Shown piece after piece: positions 1 to 13,900 of a DNA stretch of 64,000 nt; the first letter of the stretch is position 1, and each line of letters begins with the position of its first letter. The notes beneath the pieces were generated by a model. The model was given only the letters and a program-made list of their open reading frames with translations, had not been told where the DNA came from and did no database searches. The stretch is taken from contig CANNZV010002567.1 of the NCBI GenBank assembly GCA_947561585.1, positions 28,731 to 92,730 of the forward strand, read 5' to 3'. The position numbers and the translations under genes are program-made. The stretch is from Caprella mutica (lineage: Eukaryota; Arthropoda; Malacostraca; Amphipoda; Caprellidae).

Positions 1-2712
1 AGAGCGCTAGGATTAAGAAAGAAACTGGAAAACAATAAACAGTTAAGAGATCTATACGAGGAAAGTGTGAATGATATGATAGAGAAGGGGTATGCGGAAA
101 AGGTGGTGGATGGAAGTAGAGGCAAGTGGTATCTACCACATTTCAATGTACAACGGCCGGACAAGCCTGGGAAAGTTAGGGTTGTATATGACTGTGCTGC
201 AAAGGTCCAGGGGGTAGCATTGAATGATCTACTACTACAAGGACCTGATTTGGCTACGCATCTGTTAGAAGTGTTGCTTAGATTCAGAGAGGGGACTTTT
301 GCCTTTACTGCTGATGTGAATGCCATGTTCCACCAGGTAAGGACCCCAGAGAGATGTCGTGATTATCTTCGTTTCTTCTGGTGGGACGGGGGTGTTTTGA
401 ATGGAGTCTTAAGCGAATATAGAATGGCCGTGCATCTTTTCGGCGCCACATCTTCACCTAGCGTGGCCAATTACGCACTTAGACGGGTAGCTGATGAGGC
501 AGGGGGGTTGTCGAACAGTCGCGCAGCGAATGCTCTCAAGGAAAATTTCTATGTTGACGATTGTCTTGTTGCCGACTGTGATAGGTTGGCGCTGGCTAAA
601 ACGGCTGTTGAGCTTCGTGATCTGTGTAGCTCGGGGGGATTTGATCTGAGAAAGTTTAGCAGCAATATACACGAGATAGAGGGTCAGTTGGGTGAGGGAA
701 ATGAGATCCTGACTTGTCATAAGGTTTTAGGTGTAACATGGGACAAATGTGAAGATAAGTTAGGTATAATGACCTTTGATTTAGATAGGAGAATTAAAAC
801 ACGACGAGAGTTATTAGGATTAGTCGCGAAGGTGTATGACCCTCTGGGTATAGCGGCGCCAGTGGTGCTCCAGGGACGCCTTATATTCCAGAGTATTATC
901 CGTAGGGACGGAGTAGGTGGATGGGATGAAAAATTAGTTGACGTAGACATCGGGAGAATTGATGAATGGAAGTCAAACTTGAGTATGATCGAAGGAATGT
1001 GCGTTCCGCGCAGCATAACGGTTAAGGACAAAGTGAAAAACATTCAATTACACATCTTTGGTGACGCGAGTGAATCCGGTCACGCTGCAGTAGCATACTC
1101 TAGGATAGAATTTGAGAACGGAATGATAAGTTGCACATTTATCCTAGGAAAAGCTAGAGTTAATCCTACGAAATATGTCACTGTGCCAAGGCTGGAGCTA
1201 GTGGCGTCAACTTTGGTAGCGCGTCTGAGTCACAAATTACGCGAAGCTCTAAACACGGAGTTTCATGGGATCTATTTGTGGACGGATAGCATGACTGTGT
1301 TGCGTTACTTACGCAATGACAGAATCAGATTCCATTCCTTTGTGGCTAATAGAGTATCCGAGATTAGAAGAAGGACATATATTAGTGAGTGGCGGTATGT
1401 AGATTCTAAAGCCAATCCCGCCGACGATGGATCTCGAGGTGTGTACTCAGATAGGTGGAGGGATGGCCCGCAGTTCTTGAGAAAGAGTGAGAGTGAATGG
1501 CCTATGGAGAATGTTACGGTTGACGACGGAGATGATATAGAGTGTGGTGATCCAGAGGTACGAAAGCACCCTATACTTCTACCTTCTGATCACATTGTTA
1601 CTTCATTAATTATAAGAGATGCTCATGTGAACGTTGGGCACATGGGAATCTCAACAGTGTTAGGATTTACAAGGGACAAATTTTGGATAGTGAGGGGCTA
1701 TTCAGCAATACGGAAACAAATCAGAACCTGTCTAGTGTGTAAAAGAGTCCAAGGGAAACCTATTGAACAGAGAATGGCTGATCTTCCGGAGTTCCGAGTA
1801 ACCGATGGTGAACCTGCTTTCACCTATGTAGGCGTCGACTGTTTCGGCCCTTATCACGTTGCATTCGGTCGAGGTAAGAAGAGAGCTAAAAGGTATGGCG
1901 TGTTGTTCACATGCATGACCATGCGGGCAGTGCATCTAGAAGTCGCGCAGGACTTATCAGCTGAGGCTATCATGCGAGCGATTAGAAGGTTCATGGCGAG
2001 ACGAGGCAAGGTTAAACTCTTCTGCTCCGACAATGGTACGAATTTTGTCGGGGCAAGAAGGGAGATTTTGGATACACTGGGCGCGGAATCTGTACGACAC
2101 GAGTTGGGTGACCGGGGAGTTAGGTGGGAGTTCAATCCTCCGAGAGCTTCCCACTTTGGTGGGATATGGGAATCAGTAATAAAGACAGCTAGGCGTGTAT
2201 TGGAAGCGGTAATGAACGGCAAAGTTTTCTCAGAGGACTGCCTCGCGACAATGTTTTGTGAGGCAGAGGCCGTTATGAATAGTAGACCCTTGGTCATAGT
2301 CGGAGAGGATCCGGATGAAGATGTGCTGAGTCCTCAGAGGCTTCTCAATTTGGGGACATCAATGGACTACCAAGGTAAGGTACCGGACACAATACCAGAA
2401 GTCGTGAAAAGGTGGGTCCACATACAGAGTCTCGCTCAGCAATTTTGGAAGCGCTGGTGCCGAGAATATCGGAGCTCTCTTCAAGGAAGAGGTAAGTGGA
2501 TCTCTAACAGAACAAACGTAGCAATTGGAGACATAGTGTTAATAATAGATGAGACAGAGCAGAGGTGCCACTGGCCTATCGGACGAATAGAAGAGGTAAG
2601 AAAGAGTAAAGATGGTCTGGTCAGAAGCGTCACCGTCCGTGCGAAAGGACGAACGTATGAGAGACCAGTAGCGAAGCTGATAATGATGATCAAGAATCAG
2701 AGTTTGCCGTGA
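1..2712 (+). CDS. pol: BEL/Pao pol polyprotein (RT-RNase H-integrase), 5'-truncated
   Basis: The frame is open from base 1, so the GTG/ATG near 67-78 is not a real start; 903 residues are visible. Numbered from the window edge: reverse transcriptase with FTADVNAMFHQV (catalytic Asp 105) and YVDD at 184-187; RNase H with Asp 355 (FGDASESG), Glu 399 (RLELVAS), Asp 429 (WTDS) and Asp 475 (NPADD); integrase zinc module His 542, His 547, Cys 577, Cys 580; integrase core Asp 613 (VGVDCFGP), Asp 677 (CSDNGTNF) and Glu 724 (GGIWES); then, from about 790, the basic C-terminal domain typical of Pao integrases (DUF5641-like). All catalytic residues are present. The polyprotein copies element RNA to DNA and integrates it. 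It ends 54 bp before the probable LTR. Gag and protease would lie upstream. Confidence 0.9.
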   Translation, partial: RALGLRKKLENNKQLRDLYEESVNDMIEKGYAEKVVDGSRGKWYLPHFNVQRPDKPGKVRVVYDCAAKVQGVALNDLLLQGPDLATHLLEVLLRFREGTFAFTADVNAMFHQVRTPERCRDYLRFFWWDGGVLNGVLSEYRMAVHLFGATSSPSVANYALRRVADEAGGLSNSRAANALKENFYVDDCLVADCDRLALAKTAVELRDLCSSGGFDLRKFSSNIHEIEGQLGEGNEILTCHKVLGVTWDKCEDKLGIMTFDLDRRIKTRRELLGLVAKVYDPLGIAAPVVLQGRLIFQSIIRRDGVGGWDEKLVDVDIGRIDEWKSNLSMIEGMCVPRSITVKDKVKNIQLHIFGDASESGHAAVAYSRIEFENGMISCTFILGKARVNPTKYVTVPRLELVASTLVARLSHKLREALNTEFHGIYLWTDSMTVLRYLRNDRIRFHSFVANRVSEIRRRTYISEWRYVDSKANPADDGSRGVYSDRWRDGPQFLRKSESEWPMENVTVDDGDDIECGDPEVRKHPILLPSDHIVTSLIIRDAHVNVGHMGISTVLGFTRDKFWIVRGYSAIRKQIRTCLVCKRVQGKPIEQRMADLPEFRVTDGEPAFTYVGVDCFGPYHVAFGRGKKRAKRYGVLFTCMTMRAVHLEVAQDLSAEAIMRAIRRFMARRGKVKLFCSDNGTNFVGARREILDTLGAESVRHELGDRGVRWEFNPPRASHFGGIWESVIKTARRVLEAVMNGKVFSEDCLATMFCEAEAVMNSRPLVIVGEDPDEDVLSPQRLLNLGTSMDYQGKVPDTIPEVVKRWVHIQSLAQQFWKRWCREYRSSLQGRGKWISNRTNVAIGDIVLIIDETEQRCHWPIGRIEEVRKSKDGLVRSVTVRAKGRTYERPVAKLIMMIKNQSLP

Positions 2713-2766
2713 GATATGAACCGTATTGAACGGATAGAGTAGGTGAACAGAGTTCAAAGGAGGGAC

Positions 2767-3633
2767 TGTAAATTGCGAATGCAATTTGTTGGGCGCATGA
2801 CTCGCCACGAGATGGCGTTGTTGTTTAACGTAGTCCACTTGTTCTTCGCTTCTATGCTTGGTGTTTGTTTGTAACTGGTTGTCAGTGTTAAATTAGTGCT
2901 TGAAGCGAAGAATGTGTGACACTCTCAGATATAGGTTGTTTAGACTGATCTTCTTTGTTATTTGTTTCAGGAAAGGTGTGACTATAGAATTTAGTTTGTC
3001 GTTTGAGTTATTGTCGAGTTGAGTAATTTTATAGATAGATAGTGATTCTACAGTCGGGCAGTTAATGTACATGCCTTTTAAAAACCTGTGTATAATTTTC
3101 TGGTGGGACAGATAAAACTGGTCAACTTGCCGGCTGGCTAGTCTGGATTGAAAACTTCGGGTAAGCAGAAGGTGTAATGCGAATGTAGGGTGAATACATT
3201 TAAAACTGTACTATGAATGAATTAAGAGTGTGAGAGTGTAGCATTACCACAACATTGAGCCTATGAACCATCACTTATTTTTTGAGTCACTATACCTATC
3301 GTAAATACAGTAGGTCACGCTATTTGTTTTTAGCCACCTGGCGGTCATTTTCTATAGAACTGATACGTGCCATTTTAACGCCAATAAATTACTTTTTTAA
3401 GATGTAGTTTCGGCATCTGCCTTAATTTAGCTAATTTTACATTTACGTGAATTCTTTTTTATTTTAGCGTGAATTTTAATAAATATGTCAGTGTGATGAA
3501 CTTTTTAGATTTTATATACTATTTTAGATTTTTACTTTACAGTACCGAACGAGTCTAGGAGTCACTGTACATGATGTGTGAATAAATAGACCAACTGGTC
3601 ACTGAGTTTCACTACCCTCCCCCACCAGAAACA
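2767..3633 (+). repeat. Probable 3' LTR of the BEL/Pao element
   Basis: Begins TGTAAATTGCG right after the purine-rich AAAGGAGGGA and ends ...CCAGAAACA directly before satellite DNA, giving the TGT...ACA ends usual for LTRs (867 bp). The first bases form a small inverted repeat (AAATTGC, 4-base spacer, GCAATTT). AATAAA hexamers occur at 3383, 3478 and 3581. The limits are inferred because the 5' LTR is not in the window to compare. Confidence 0.6.
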
Positions 3634-6600
3634 CTAACTGATAATAATATGTTTATCAATAACTGATTATAATATGTTTCATCTAACTGATTATAATATG
3701 TTTCATCTAACTGATAATAATATGTTTTATCTAACTGATAATAATATGTTTTATCTAACTGATAATAATATGTTTTATCTAACTGATTATAATATGTTTT
3801 ATCTAACTGACTATAATATGTTTTATCTAACTGACTATAATATGTTTTATCTAACTGACTATAATATGTTTTTTCTAACTGACTATAATATGTTTTATCT
3901 AACTGACTATAATATGTTTTATCTAACTGATTATAATATGTTTTAGCTTACCAATTATAATATGTTTTATCTAACTGATTATAAAATGTTTTATCTAACT
4001 GATAATAATATGTTTTATCTAACTGATAATAATATGTTTTATCTAACTGATAATAATATGTTTTATCTAAATGATAATAATATGTTTTATCTAACTGATA
4101 ATAATATGTTTTATCTAACTGATAATAATATGTTTTATCTAACTGATAATAATATGTTTTATCTAACTGATAATAATATGTTTTATCTAACTGATAATAA
4201 TATGTTTTATCTAACTGATAATAATATGTTTTATCTAACTGATAATAATATGTTTTATCTAACTGATAATAATATGTTTTATCTAACTGATAATAATATG
4301 TTTTATCTAACTGATAATAATGTGTTTTTATCTAACTGATAATAATATGTTTTATCTAACTGATAATAATATGTTTTATCTAACTGATAATAATATGTTT
4401 TATCTAACTGATAATAATATGTTTTATCTAACTGATAATAATATGTTTTATCTAACTGATTATAATATGTTTTATCTAACTGTTTATAATATGTTTTATC
4501 TAACTGATTATAATATGTTTTATCTAACTGATTATAATATGTTTTATCTAACTGATTATAATATGTTTTATCTAACTGATTATAATATGTTTTATCTAAC
4601 TGATTATAATATGTTTTATCTAACTGATTATAATATGTTTTATCTAACTGATTATAATATGTTTTATCTAACTGATTATAATATGTTTTATCTAACTGAT
4701 AATAATATGTTTTATCTAACTGATAATAATATGTTTTATCTAACTGATAATAATATGTTTTATCTAACTGATTATAATATGTTTTATCTAACTGATTATA
4801 ATATGTTTTATCTAACTGATTATAATATGTTTTATCTAACTGACTATAACATGTTTTATTTAACTGACTATAACATGTTTTATCTAACTGACTATAACAT
4901 GTTTTATCTAACTGACTATAACATGTTTTATCTAACTGACTATAACATGTTTTTATCTAACTGACTATAACATGTTTTTTCTAACTGACTATAACATGTT
5001 TTATCTAACTGACTATAACATGTTTTATCTAACTGACTATAACATGTTTTATCTAACTGACTATAACATGTTTTATCTAACTGACTATAACATGTTTTAT
5101 CTAACTGACTATAACATGTTTTATCTTACTGACTATAACATGTTTTATCTAACAGATTATAATATGTTTTATCTAACTGATTATAATATGTTTTATCTAA
5201 CTGATTATAATATGTTTTATCTAACTGATTATAACATGTTTTATCTAACTGACTATAACATGTTTTATCTAACTGACTATAACATGTTTTATCTAACTGA
5301 CTATAACATGTTTTATCAAACTGACTATAATATGTTTTATCTAACTGACTATAATATGTTTTATCTAACTGATAATAATATGTTTTATCTAACTGATAAT
5401 AATATGTTTTATCTAACTGATAATAATATGTTTTATCTAACTGATAATAATATGTTTTATCTAACTGATAATAATATGTTTATCAATAACTGATTATAAT
5501 ATGTTTCATCTAACTGATTATAATATGTTTCATCTAACTGATTATAATATGTTTCATCTAACTGATAATAATATGTTTTATCTAACTGATAATAATATGT
5601 TTTATCTAACTGATTATAATATGTTTTATCTAACTGACTATAATATGTTTTATCTAACTGACTATAATATGTTTTATCTAACTGACTATAATATGTTTTT
5701 TCTAACTGACTATAATATGTTTTATCTAACTGACTATAATATGTTTTATCTAACTGATTATAATATGTTTTAGCTTACCGATTATAATATGTTTTATCTA
5801 ACTGATTATAAAATGTTTTATCTAACTGATAATAATATGTTTTATCTAACTGATAATAATATGTTTTATCTAACTGATAATAATATGTTTTATCTAACTG
5901 ATAATAATATGTTTTATCTAACTGATAATAATATGTTTTATCTAACTGATAATAATATGTTTTATCTAACTGATAATAATATGTTTTATCTAACTGATAA
6001 TAATATGTTTTATCTAACTGATAATAATATGTTTTATCTAACTGATAATAATATATTTTATCTAACTGATAATAATATATTTTATCTAACTGATAATAAT
6101 ATGTTTTATCTAACTGATAATAATATGTTTTATCTAACTGATAATAATATGTTTTATCTAACTGATAATAATATGTTTTATCTAACTGATAATAATATGT
6201 TTTATCTAACTGATAATAATATGTTTTATCTAACTGATAATAATATGTTTTATCTAACTGATAATAATATGTTTTATATAACTGATAATAATATGTTTTA
6301 TCTAACTGATTATAATATGTTTTATCTAACTGATTATAATATGTTTTATCTAACTGATTATAATATGTTTTATCTAACTGATAATAATATGTTTTATCTA
6401 ACTGATAATAATATGTTTTATCTAACTGATAATAATATGTTTTATCTAACTGATAATAATATGTTTTATCTAACTGATAATAATATGTTTTATCTAACTG
6501 ATAATAATATGTTTTATCTAACTGATAATAATATGTTTTATCTAACTGATAATAATATGTTTTATCTAACTGATAATAATATGTTTTATCTAACTGATAA

Positions 6601-7979
6601 TAATATGTTTTATCTAAATGATAATAATATGTTTTATCTAAATGATAATAATATGTTTTATCTAACTGATAATAATATGTTTTATCTAACTGATAATAAT
6701 ATGTTTTATCTAACTGATAATAATATGTTTTATCTAACTGATAATAATATGTTTTATCTAACTGATGATAATATGTTTTATCTAACTGATAATAATATGT
6801 TTTATCTAACTGATAATAATATGTTTTATCTAACTGATAATAATGTGTTTTTATCTAACTGATAATAATGTGTTTTTATCTAACTGATAATAATATGTTT
6901 TATCTAACTGATAATAATATGTTTTATCTAACTGATAATAATATGTTTTATCTAACTGATAATAATATGTTTTATCTAACTGATAATAATATGTTTTATC
7001 TAACTGATTATAATATGTTTTATCTAACTGTTTATAATATGTTTTATCTAACTGATTATAATATGTTTTATCTAACTGATTATAATATGTTTTATCTAAC
7101 TCATTATAATATGTTTTATCTAACTGATTATAATATGTTTTATCTAACTGATTATAATATGTTTTATCTAACTGATTATAATATGTTTTATCTAACTGAT
7201 AATAATATGTTTTATCTAACTGATAATAATATGTTTTATCTAACTGATAATAATATGTTTTATCTAACTGATAATAATATGTTTTATCTAACTGATTATA
7301 ATATGTTTTATCTAACTGATTATAATATGTTTTATCTAACTGACTATGACATGTTTTATCTAACTGACTATAACATGTTTTATCTAACTGACTATAACAT
7401 GTTTTATCTAACTGACTATAACATGTTTTATCTAACTGACTATAACATGTTTTTTCTAACTGACTATAACATGTTTTATCTAACTGACTATAACATGTTA
7501 TATCTAACTGACTATAACATGTTTTATCTAACTGACTATAACATGTTTTATCTAACTGACTATAACATGTTTTATCTAACTGACTATAACATGTTTTATC
7601 TTACTGACTATAACATGTTTTATCTTACTGACTATAACATGTTTTATCTAACAGATTATAATATGTTTTATCTAACTGATTATAATATGTTTTATCTAAC
7701 TGATTATAATATGTTTTATCTAACTGATTATAACATGTTTTATCTAACTGACTATAACATGTTTTATCTAACTGACTATAACATGTTTTATCTAACTGAC
7801 TATAACATGTTTTATCAAACTGACTATAATATGTTTTATCTAACTGACTATAATATGTTTTATCTAACTGATAATAATATGTTTTATCTAACTGATAATA
7901 ATATGTTTTATCTAACTGATAATAATATGTTTTATCTAACTGATAATAATATGTTTTATCTAACTGATAATAATATGTT

Positions 7980-10900
7980 TATCAATAACTGATTATAATA
8001 TGTTTCATCTAACTGATTATAATATGTTTCATCTAACTGATTATAATATGTTTCATCTAACTGATAATAATATGTTTTATCTAACTGATAATAATATGTT
8101 TTATCTAACTGATAATAATATGTTTTATCTAACTGATTATAATATGTTTTATCTAACTGATTATAATATGTTTTATCTAACTGACTATAATATGTTTTAT
8201 CTAACTGACTATAATATGTTTTATCTAACTGACTATAATATGTTTTATCTAACTGACTATAATATGTTTTATCTAACTGATTATAATATGTTTTAGCTTA
8301 CCGATTATAATATATTTTATCTAACTGATTATAATATGTTTTATCTAACTGATTATAATATGTTTTATCTAACTGATAATAATATGTTTTATCTAACTGA
8401 TAATAATATGTTTTATCTAACTGATAATAATATGTTTTATCTAACTGATAATAATATGTTTTATCTAACTGATAATAATATGTTTTATCTAACTGATAAT
8501 AATATGTTTTATCTAACTGATAATAATATGTTTTATCTAACTGATAATAATATATTTTATCTAACTGATAATAATATGTTTTATCTAACTGATAATAATA
8601 TGTTTTATCTAACTGATAATAATATGTTTTATCTAACTGATAATAATATGTTTTATCTAACTGATAATAATATGTTTTATCTAACTGATAATAATATGTT
8701 TTATCTAACTGATAATAATATGTTTTATCTAACTGATAATAATATGTTTTATCTAACTGATAATAATATGTTTTATCTAACTGATAATAATATGTTTTAT
8801 CTAACTGATTATAATATGTTTTATCTAACTGATTATAATATGTTTTATCTAACTGATTATAATATGTTTTATCTAACTGATTATAATATGTTTTATCTAA
8901 CTGATTATAATATGTTTTATCTAACTGATAATAATATGTTTTATCTAACTGATAATAATATGTTTTATCTAACTGATAATAATATGTTTTATCTAACTGA
9001 CTATAATATGTTTTATCTAACTGACTATAACATGTTTTATCTAACTGACTATAACATGTTTTATCTAACTGACTTTAACATGTTTTATCTAACTGACTAT
9101 AACATGTTTTATCTAACTGACTATAACATGTTTTATCTAACTGACTATAACATGTTTTTATCTAACTGACTATAACATGTTTTTTCTAACTGACTATAAC
9201 ATGTTTTATCTAACTGACTATAAAATGTTTTATCTAACTGACTATAACATATTTTATCTAACTGACTATAACATGTTTTATCTAACTGACTATAACATGT
9301 TTTATCTAACTAACTATAACATGTTTTATCTAACTGACTATAACATGTTTTATCTAACTGACTATAACATGTTTTATCTAACTGACTATAACATGTTTTA
9401 TCTTACTGACTATAACATGTTTTATCTAACTGATTATAATATGTTTTATCTAACTGATTATAACATGTTTTATCTAACTGACTATAACATGTTTTATCTA
9501 ACTGACTATAACATGTTTTATCTAACTGACTATAACATGTTTTATCAAACTGACTATAATATGTTTTATCTAACTGACTATAATATGTTTTCTCTAACTG
9601 ATAATAATATGTTTTATCTAACTGATAATAATATGTTTTATCTAACTGATAATAATATGTTTTATCTAACTGATAATAATATGTTTTATCTAACTGATAA
9701 TAATATGTTTATCTATAACTGATAATAATATGTTTATCTATAACTGATTATAATATGTTTCATCTAACTGATTATAATATGTTTCATCTAACTGATTATA
9801 ATATTTTTCATCTAACTGATAATAATATGTTTTATCTAACTGATAATAATATGTTTTATCTAACTGATAATAATATGTTTTATCTAACTGATAATAATAT
9901 GTTTTATCTAACTGATTATAATATGTTTTATCTAACTGATTATACTATGTTTTATCTAACTGATTATACTATGTTTTATCTAACTGACTATAACATGTTT
10001 TATCTAACTGACTATAACATGTTTTATCAAACTGACTATAATATGTTTTATCTAACTGACTATAATATGTTTTATCAAACTGACTATAATATGTTTTATC
10101 TAACTGACTATAATATGTTTTATCTAACTGACTATAATATGTTTTATCTAACTGACTATAATATGTTTTATCTAACTGATAATAATATGTTTTATCTAAC
10201 TGATAATAATATGTTTTATCTAACTGATAATAATATGTTTTATCTAACTGATAATAATATGTTTTATCTAACAGATAATAATATGTTTATCTATAACTGA
10301 TTATAATATGTTTCATCTAACTGATTATAATATGTTTCATCTAACTGATTATAATATGTTTTATCTAACTGACTATACTATGTTTTATCTAACTGATTAT
10401 AATATGTTTTAGCTTACCGATTATAATATGTTTTATCTAACTGATTATAATATGTTTTATCTAACTGATAATAATATGTTTTATCTAACTGATAATAATA
10501 TGTTTTATCTAACTGATAATAATATGTTTTATCTAACTGATAATAATATGTTTTATCTAACTGATAATAATATGTTTTATCTAACTGATAATAATATGTT
10601 TTATCTAACTGATAATAATATGTTTTATCTAACTGATAATAATATGTTTTATCTAACTGATAATAATATATTTTATCTAACTGATAATAATATGTTTTAT
10701 CTAACTGATAATAATATGTTTTATCTAACTGATAATAATATGTTTTATCTAACTGATAATAATATGTTTTATCTAACTGATAATAATATGTTTTATCTAA
10801 CTGATAATAATATGTTTATCTAACTGATAATAATATGTTTTATCTAACTGATTATAATATGTTTTATCTAACTGATTATAATATGTTTTATCTAACTGAT

Positions 10901-13900
10901 TATAATATGTTTTATCTAACTGATTATAATATGTTTTATCTAACTGATTATAATATGTTTTATCTAACTGATTATAATATGTTTTATCTAACTGATAATA
11001 ATATGTTTTATCTAACTGATAATAATATGTTTTATCTAACTGATAATAATATGTTTTATCTAACTGATTATAATATGTTTTATCTAACTGATTATAATAT
11101 GTTTTATCTAACTGACTATAACATGTTTTATCTAACTGACTATAACATGTTTTATCTAACTGACTATAACATGTTTTATCTAACTGACTATAACATGTTT
11201 TATCTAACTGACTATAACATGTTTTTATCTAACTGACTATAACATGTTTTTCTAACTGACTATAACATGTTTTATCTAACTGACTATAAAATGTTTTATC
11301 TAACTGACTATAACATGTTTTATCTAACTGACTATAACATGTTTTATCTAACTGACTATAACATGTTTTATCTAACTGACTATAACATGTTTTATCTAAC
11401 TGACTATAACATGTTTTATCTAACTGACTATAACATGTTTTATCTAACTGACTATAACATGTTTTATCTAACAGATTATAATATGTTTTATCTAACTGAT
11501 TATAATATGTTTTATCTAACTGATTATAATATGTTTTATCTAACTGATTATAACATGTTTTATCTAACTGACTATAACATGTTTTATCTAACTGACTATA
11601 ACATGTTTTATCTAACTGACTATAACATGTTTTATCAAACTGACTATAATATGTTTTATCTAACTGACTATAATATGTTTTATCTAACTGATAATAATAT
11701 GTTTTATCTAACTGATAATAATATGTTTTATCTAACTGATAATAATATGTTTTATCTAACTGATAATAATATGTTTTATCTAACTGATAATAATATGTTT
11801 ATCTATAACTGATTATAATATGTTTCATCTAACTGATTATAATATGTTTCATCTAACTGATTATAATATGTTTCATCTAACTGATAATAATATGTTTTAT
11901 CTAACTGACTATAACATGTTTTATCAAACTGACTATAACATGTTTTTCTAACTGACTATAACATGTTTTATCTAACTGACTATAAAATGTTTTATCTAAC
12001 TGACTATAACATGTTTTATCTAACTGACTATAACATGTTTTATCTAACTGACTATAACATGTTTTATCTAACTGACTATAACATGTTTTATCTAACTGAC
12101 TATAACATGTTTTATCTAACTGACTATAACATGTTTTATCTAACTGACTATAACATGTTTTATCTAACAGATTATAATATGTTTTATCTAACTGATTATA
12201 ATATGTTTTATCTAACTGATTATAATATGTTTTATCTAACTGATTATAACATGTTTTATCTAACTGACTATAACATGTTTTATCTAACTGACTATAACAT
12301 GTTTTATCTAACTGACTATAACATGTTTTATCAAACTGACTATAATATGTTTTATCTAACTGACTATAATATGTTTTATCTAACTGATAATAATATGTTT
12401 TATCTAACTGATAATAATATGTTTTATCTAACTGATAATAATATGTTTTATCTAACTGATAATAATATGTTTTATCTAACTGATAATAATATGTTTATCT
12501 ATAACTGATTATAATATGTTTCATCTAACTGATTATAATATGTTTCATCTAACTGATTATAATATGTTTCATCTAACTGATAATAATATGTTTTATCTAA
12601 CTGACTATAACATGTTTTATCAAACTGACTATAATATGTTTTATCTAACTGACTATAATATGTTTTATCTAACTGATAATAATATGTTTTATCTAACTGA
12701 TAATAATATGTTTTATCTAACTGATAATAATATGTTTTATCTAACTGATAATAATATGTTTTATCTAACTGATTATAATATGTTTCATCTAACTGATTAT
12801 AATATGTTTCATCTAACTGATTATAATATGTTTCATCTAACTGATTATAATATGTTTAATCTAACTGACTATAATATGTTTTATCTAACTGATTATAATA
12901 TGTTTTAGCTTACCGATTATAATATGTTTTATCTAACTGATAATAATATGTTTTATCTAACTGATAATAATATGTTTTATCTAACTGATAATAATATGTT
13001 TTATCTAACTGATAATAATATGTTTTATCTAACTGATAATAATATGTTTTATCTAACTGATAATAATATGTTTTATCTAACTGATAATAATATGTTTTAT
13101 CTAACTGATAATAATATATTTTATCTAACTGATAATAATATGTTTTATCTAACTGATAATAATATGTTTTATCTAACTGATAATAATATGTTTTATCTAA
13201 CTGATAATAATATGTTTTATCTAACTGATAACAAAATATGTTTTATCTAACTGATAATAATATGTTTTATCTAACTGATAATAATATGTTTTATCTAACT
13301 GATAATAATATGTTTCTATCTAACTGATTATAATATGTTTTATCTAACTGATTATAATATGTTTTATCTAACTGATTATAATATGTTTTATCTAACTGAT
13401 TATAATATGTTTTATCTAACTGATTATAATATGTTTTATCTAACTGATTATAATATGTTTTATCTAACTGATTATATTATGTTTTATCTAACTGATAATA
13501 ATATGTTTTATCTAACTGATAATAATATGTTTTATCTAACTGATAATAATATGTTTTATCTAACTGATAATAATATGTTTTATCTAACTGATTATAATAT
13601 GTTTTATCTAACTGATTATAATATGTTTTATCTAACTGACTATAACATGTTTTATCTAACTGACTATAACATGTTTTATCTAACTGACTATAACATGTTT
13701 TATCTAACTGACTATAACATGTTTTATCTAACTGACTATAACATGTTTTTATCTAACTGACTATAACATGTTTTTTCTAACTGACTATAACATGTTTTAT
13801 CTAACTGACTATAAAATGTTTTATCTAACTGACTATAACATGTTTTATCTAACTGACTATAACATGTTTTATCTAACTGACTATAACATGTTTTATCTAA

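Larger units (their letters stand above)
1..3633 (+). mobile_element. BEL/Pao LTR retrotransposon, 5' part outside window
   Basis: The 3' portion of a BEL/Pao-type LTR retrotransposon. What is visible is a long pol frame (RT, RNase H, integrase), a short purine-rich tract (AAAGGAGGGA) just upstream of a TGT, and a probable 3' LTR ending in ACA. Gag, protease, primer binding site and 5' LTR lie left of the window. The pol frame has no internal stop, so the copy is either young or under selection. The next base after the LTR is already 24-bp satellite, so the element sits inside or at the edge of that array. The class call rests on domain order and C-terminal domain type; the LTR limits are inferred. 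Confidence 0.85.

Noticed and set aside
717..2297. Open frames on the minus strand across pol (for example 717-1043 and 1854-2297)
   Set aside because: Shadows of the intact BEL/Pao pol frame; no domains recognised.
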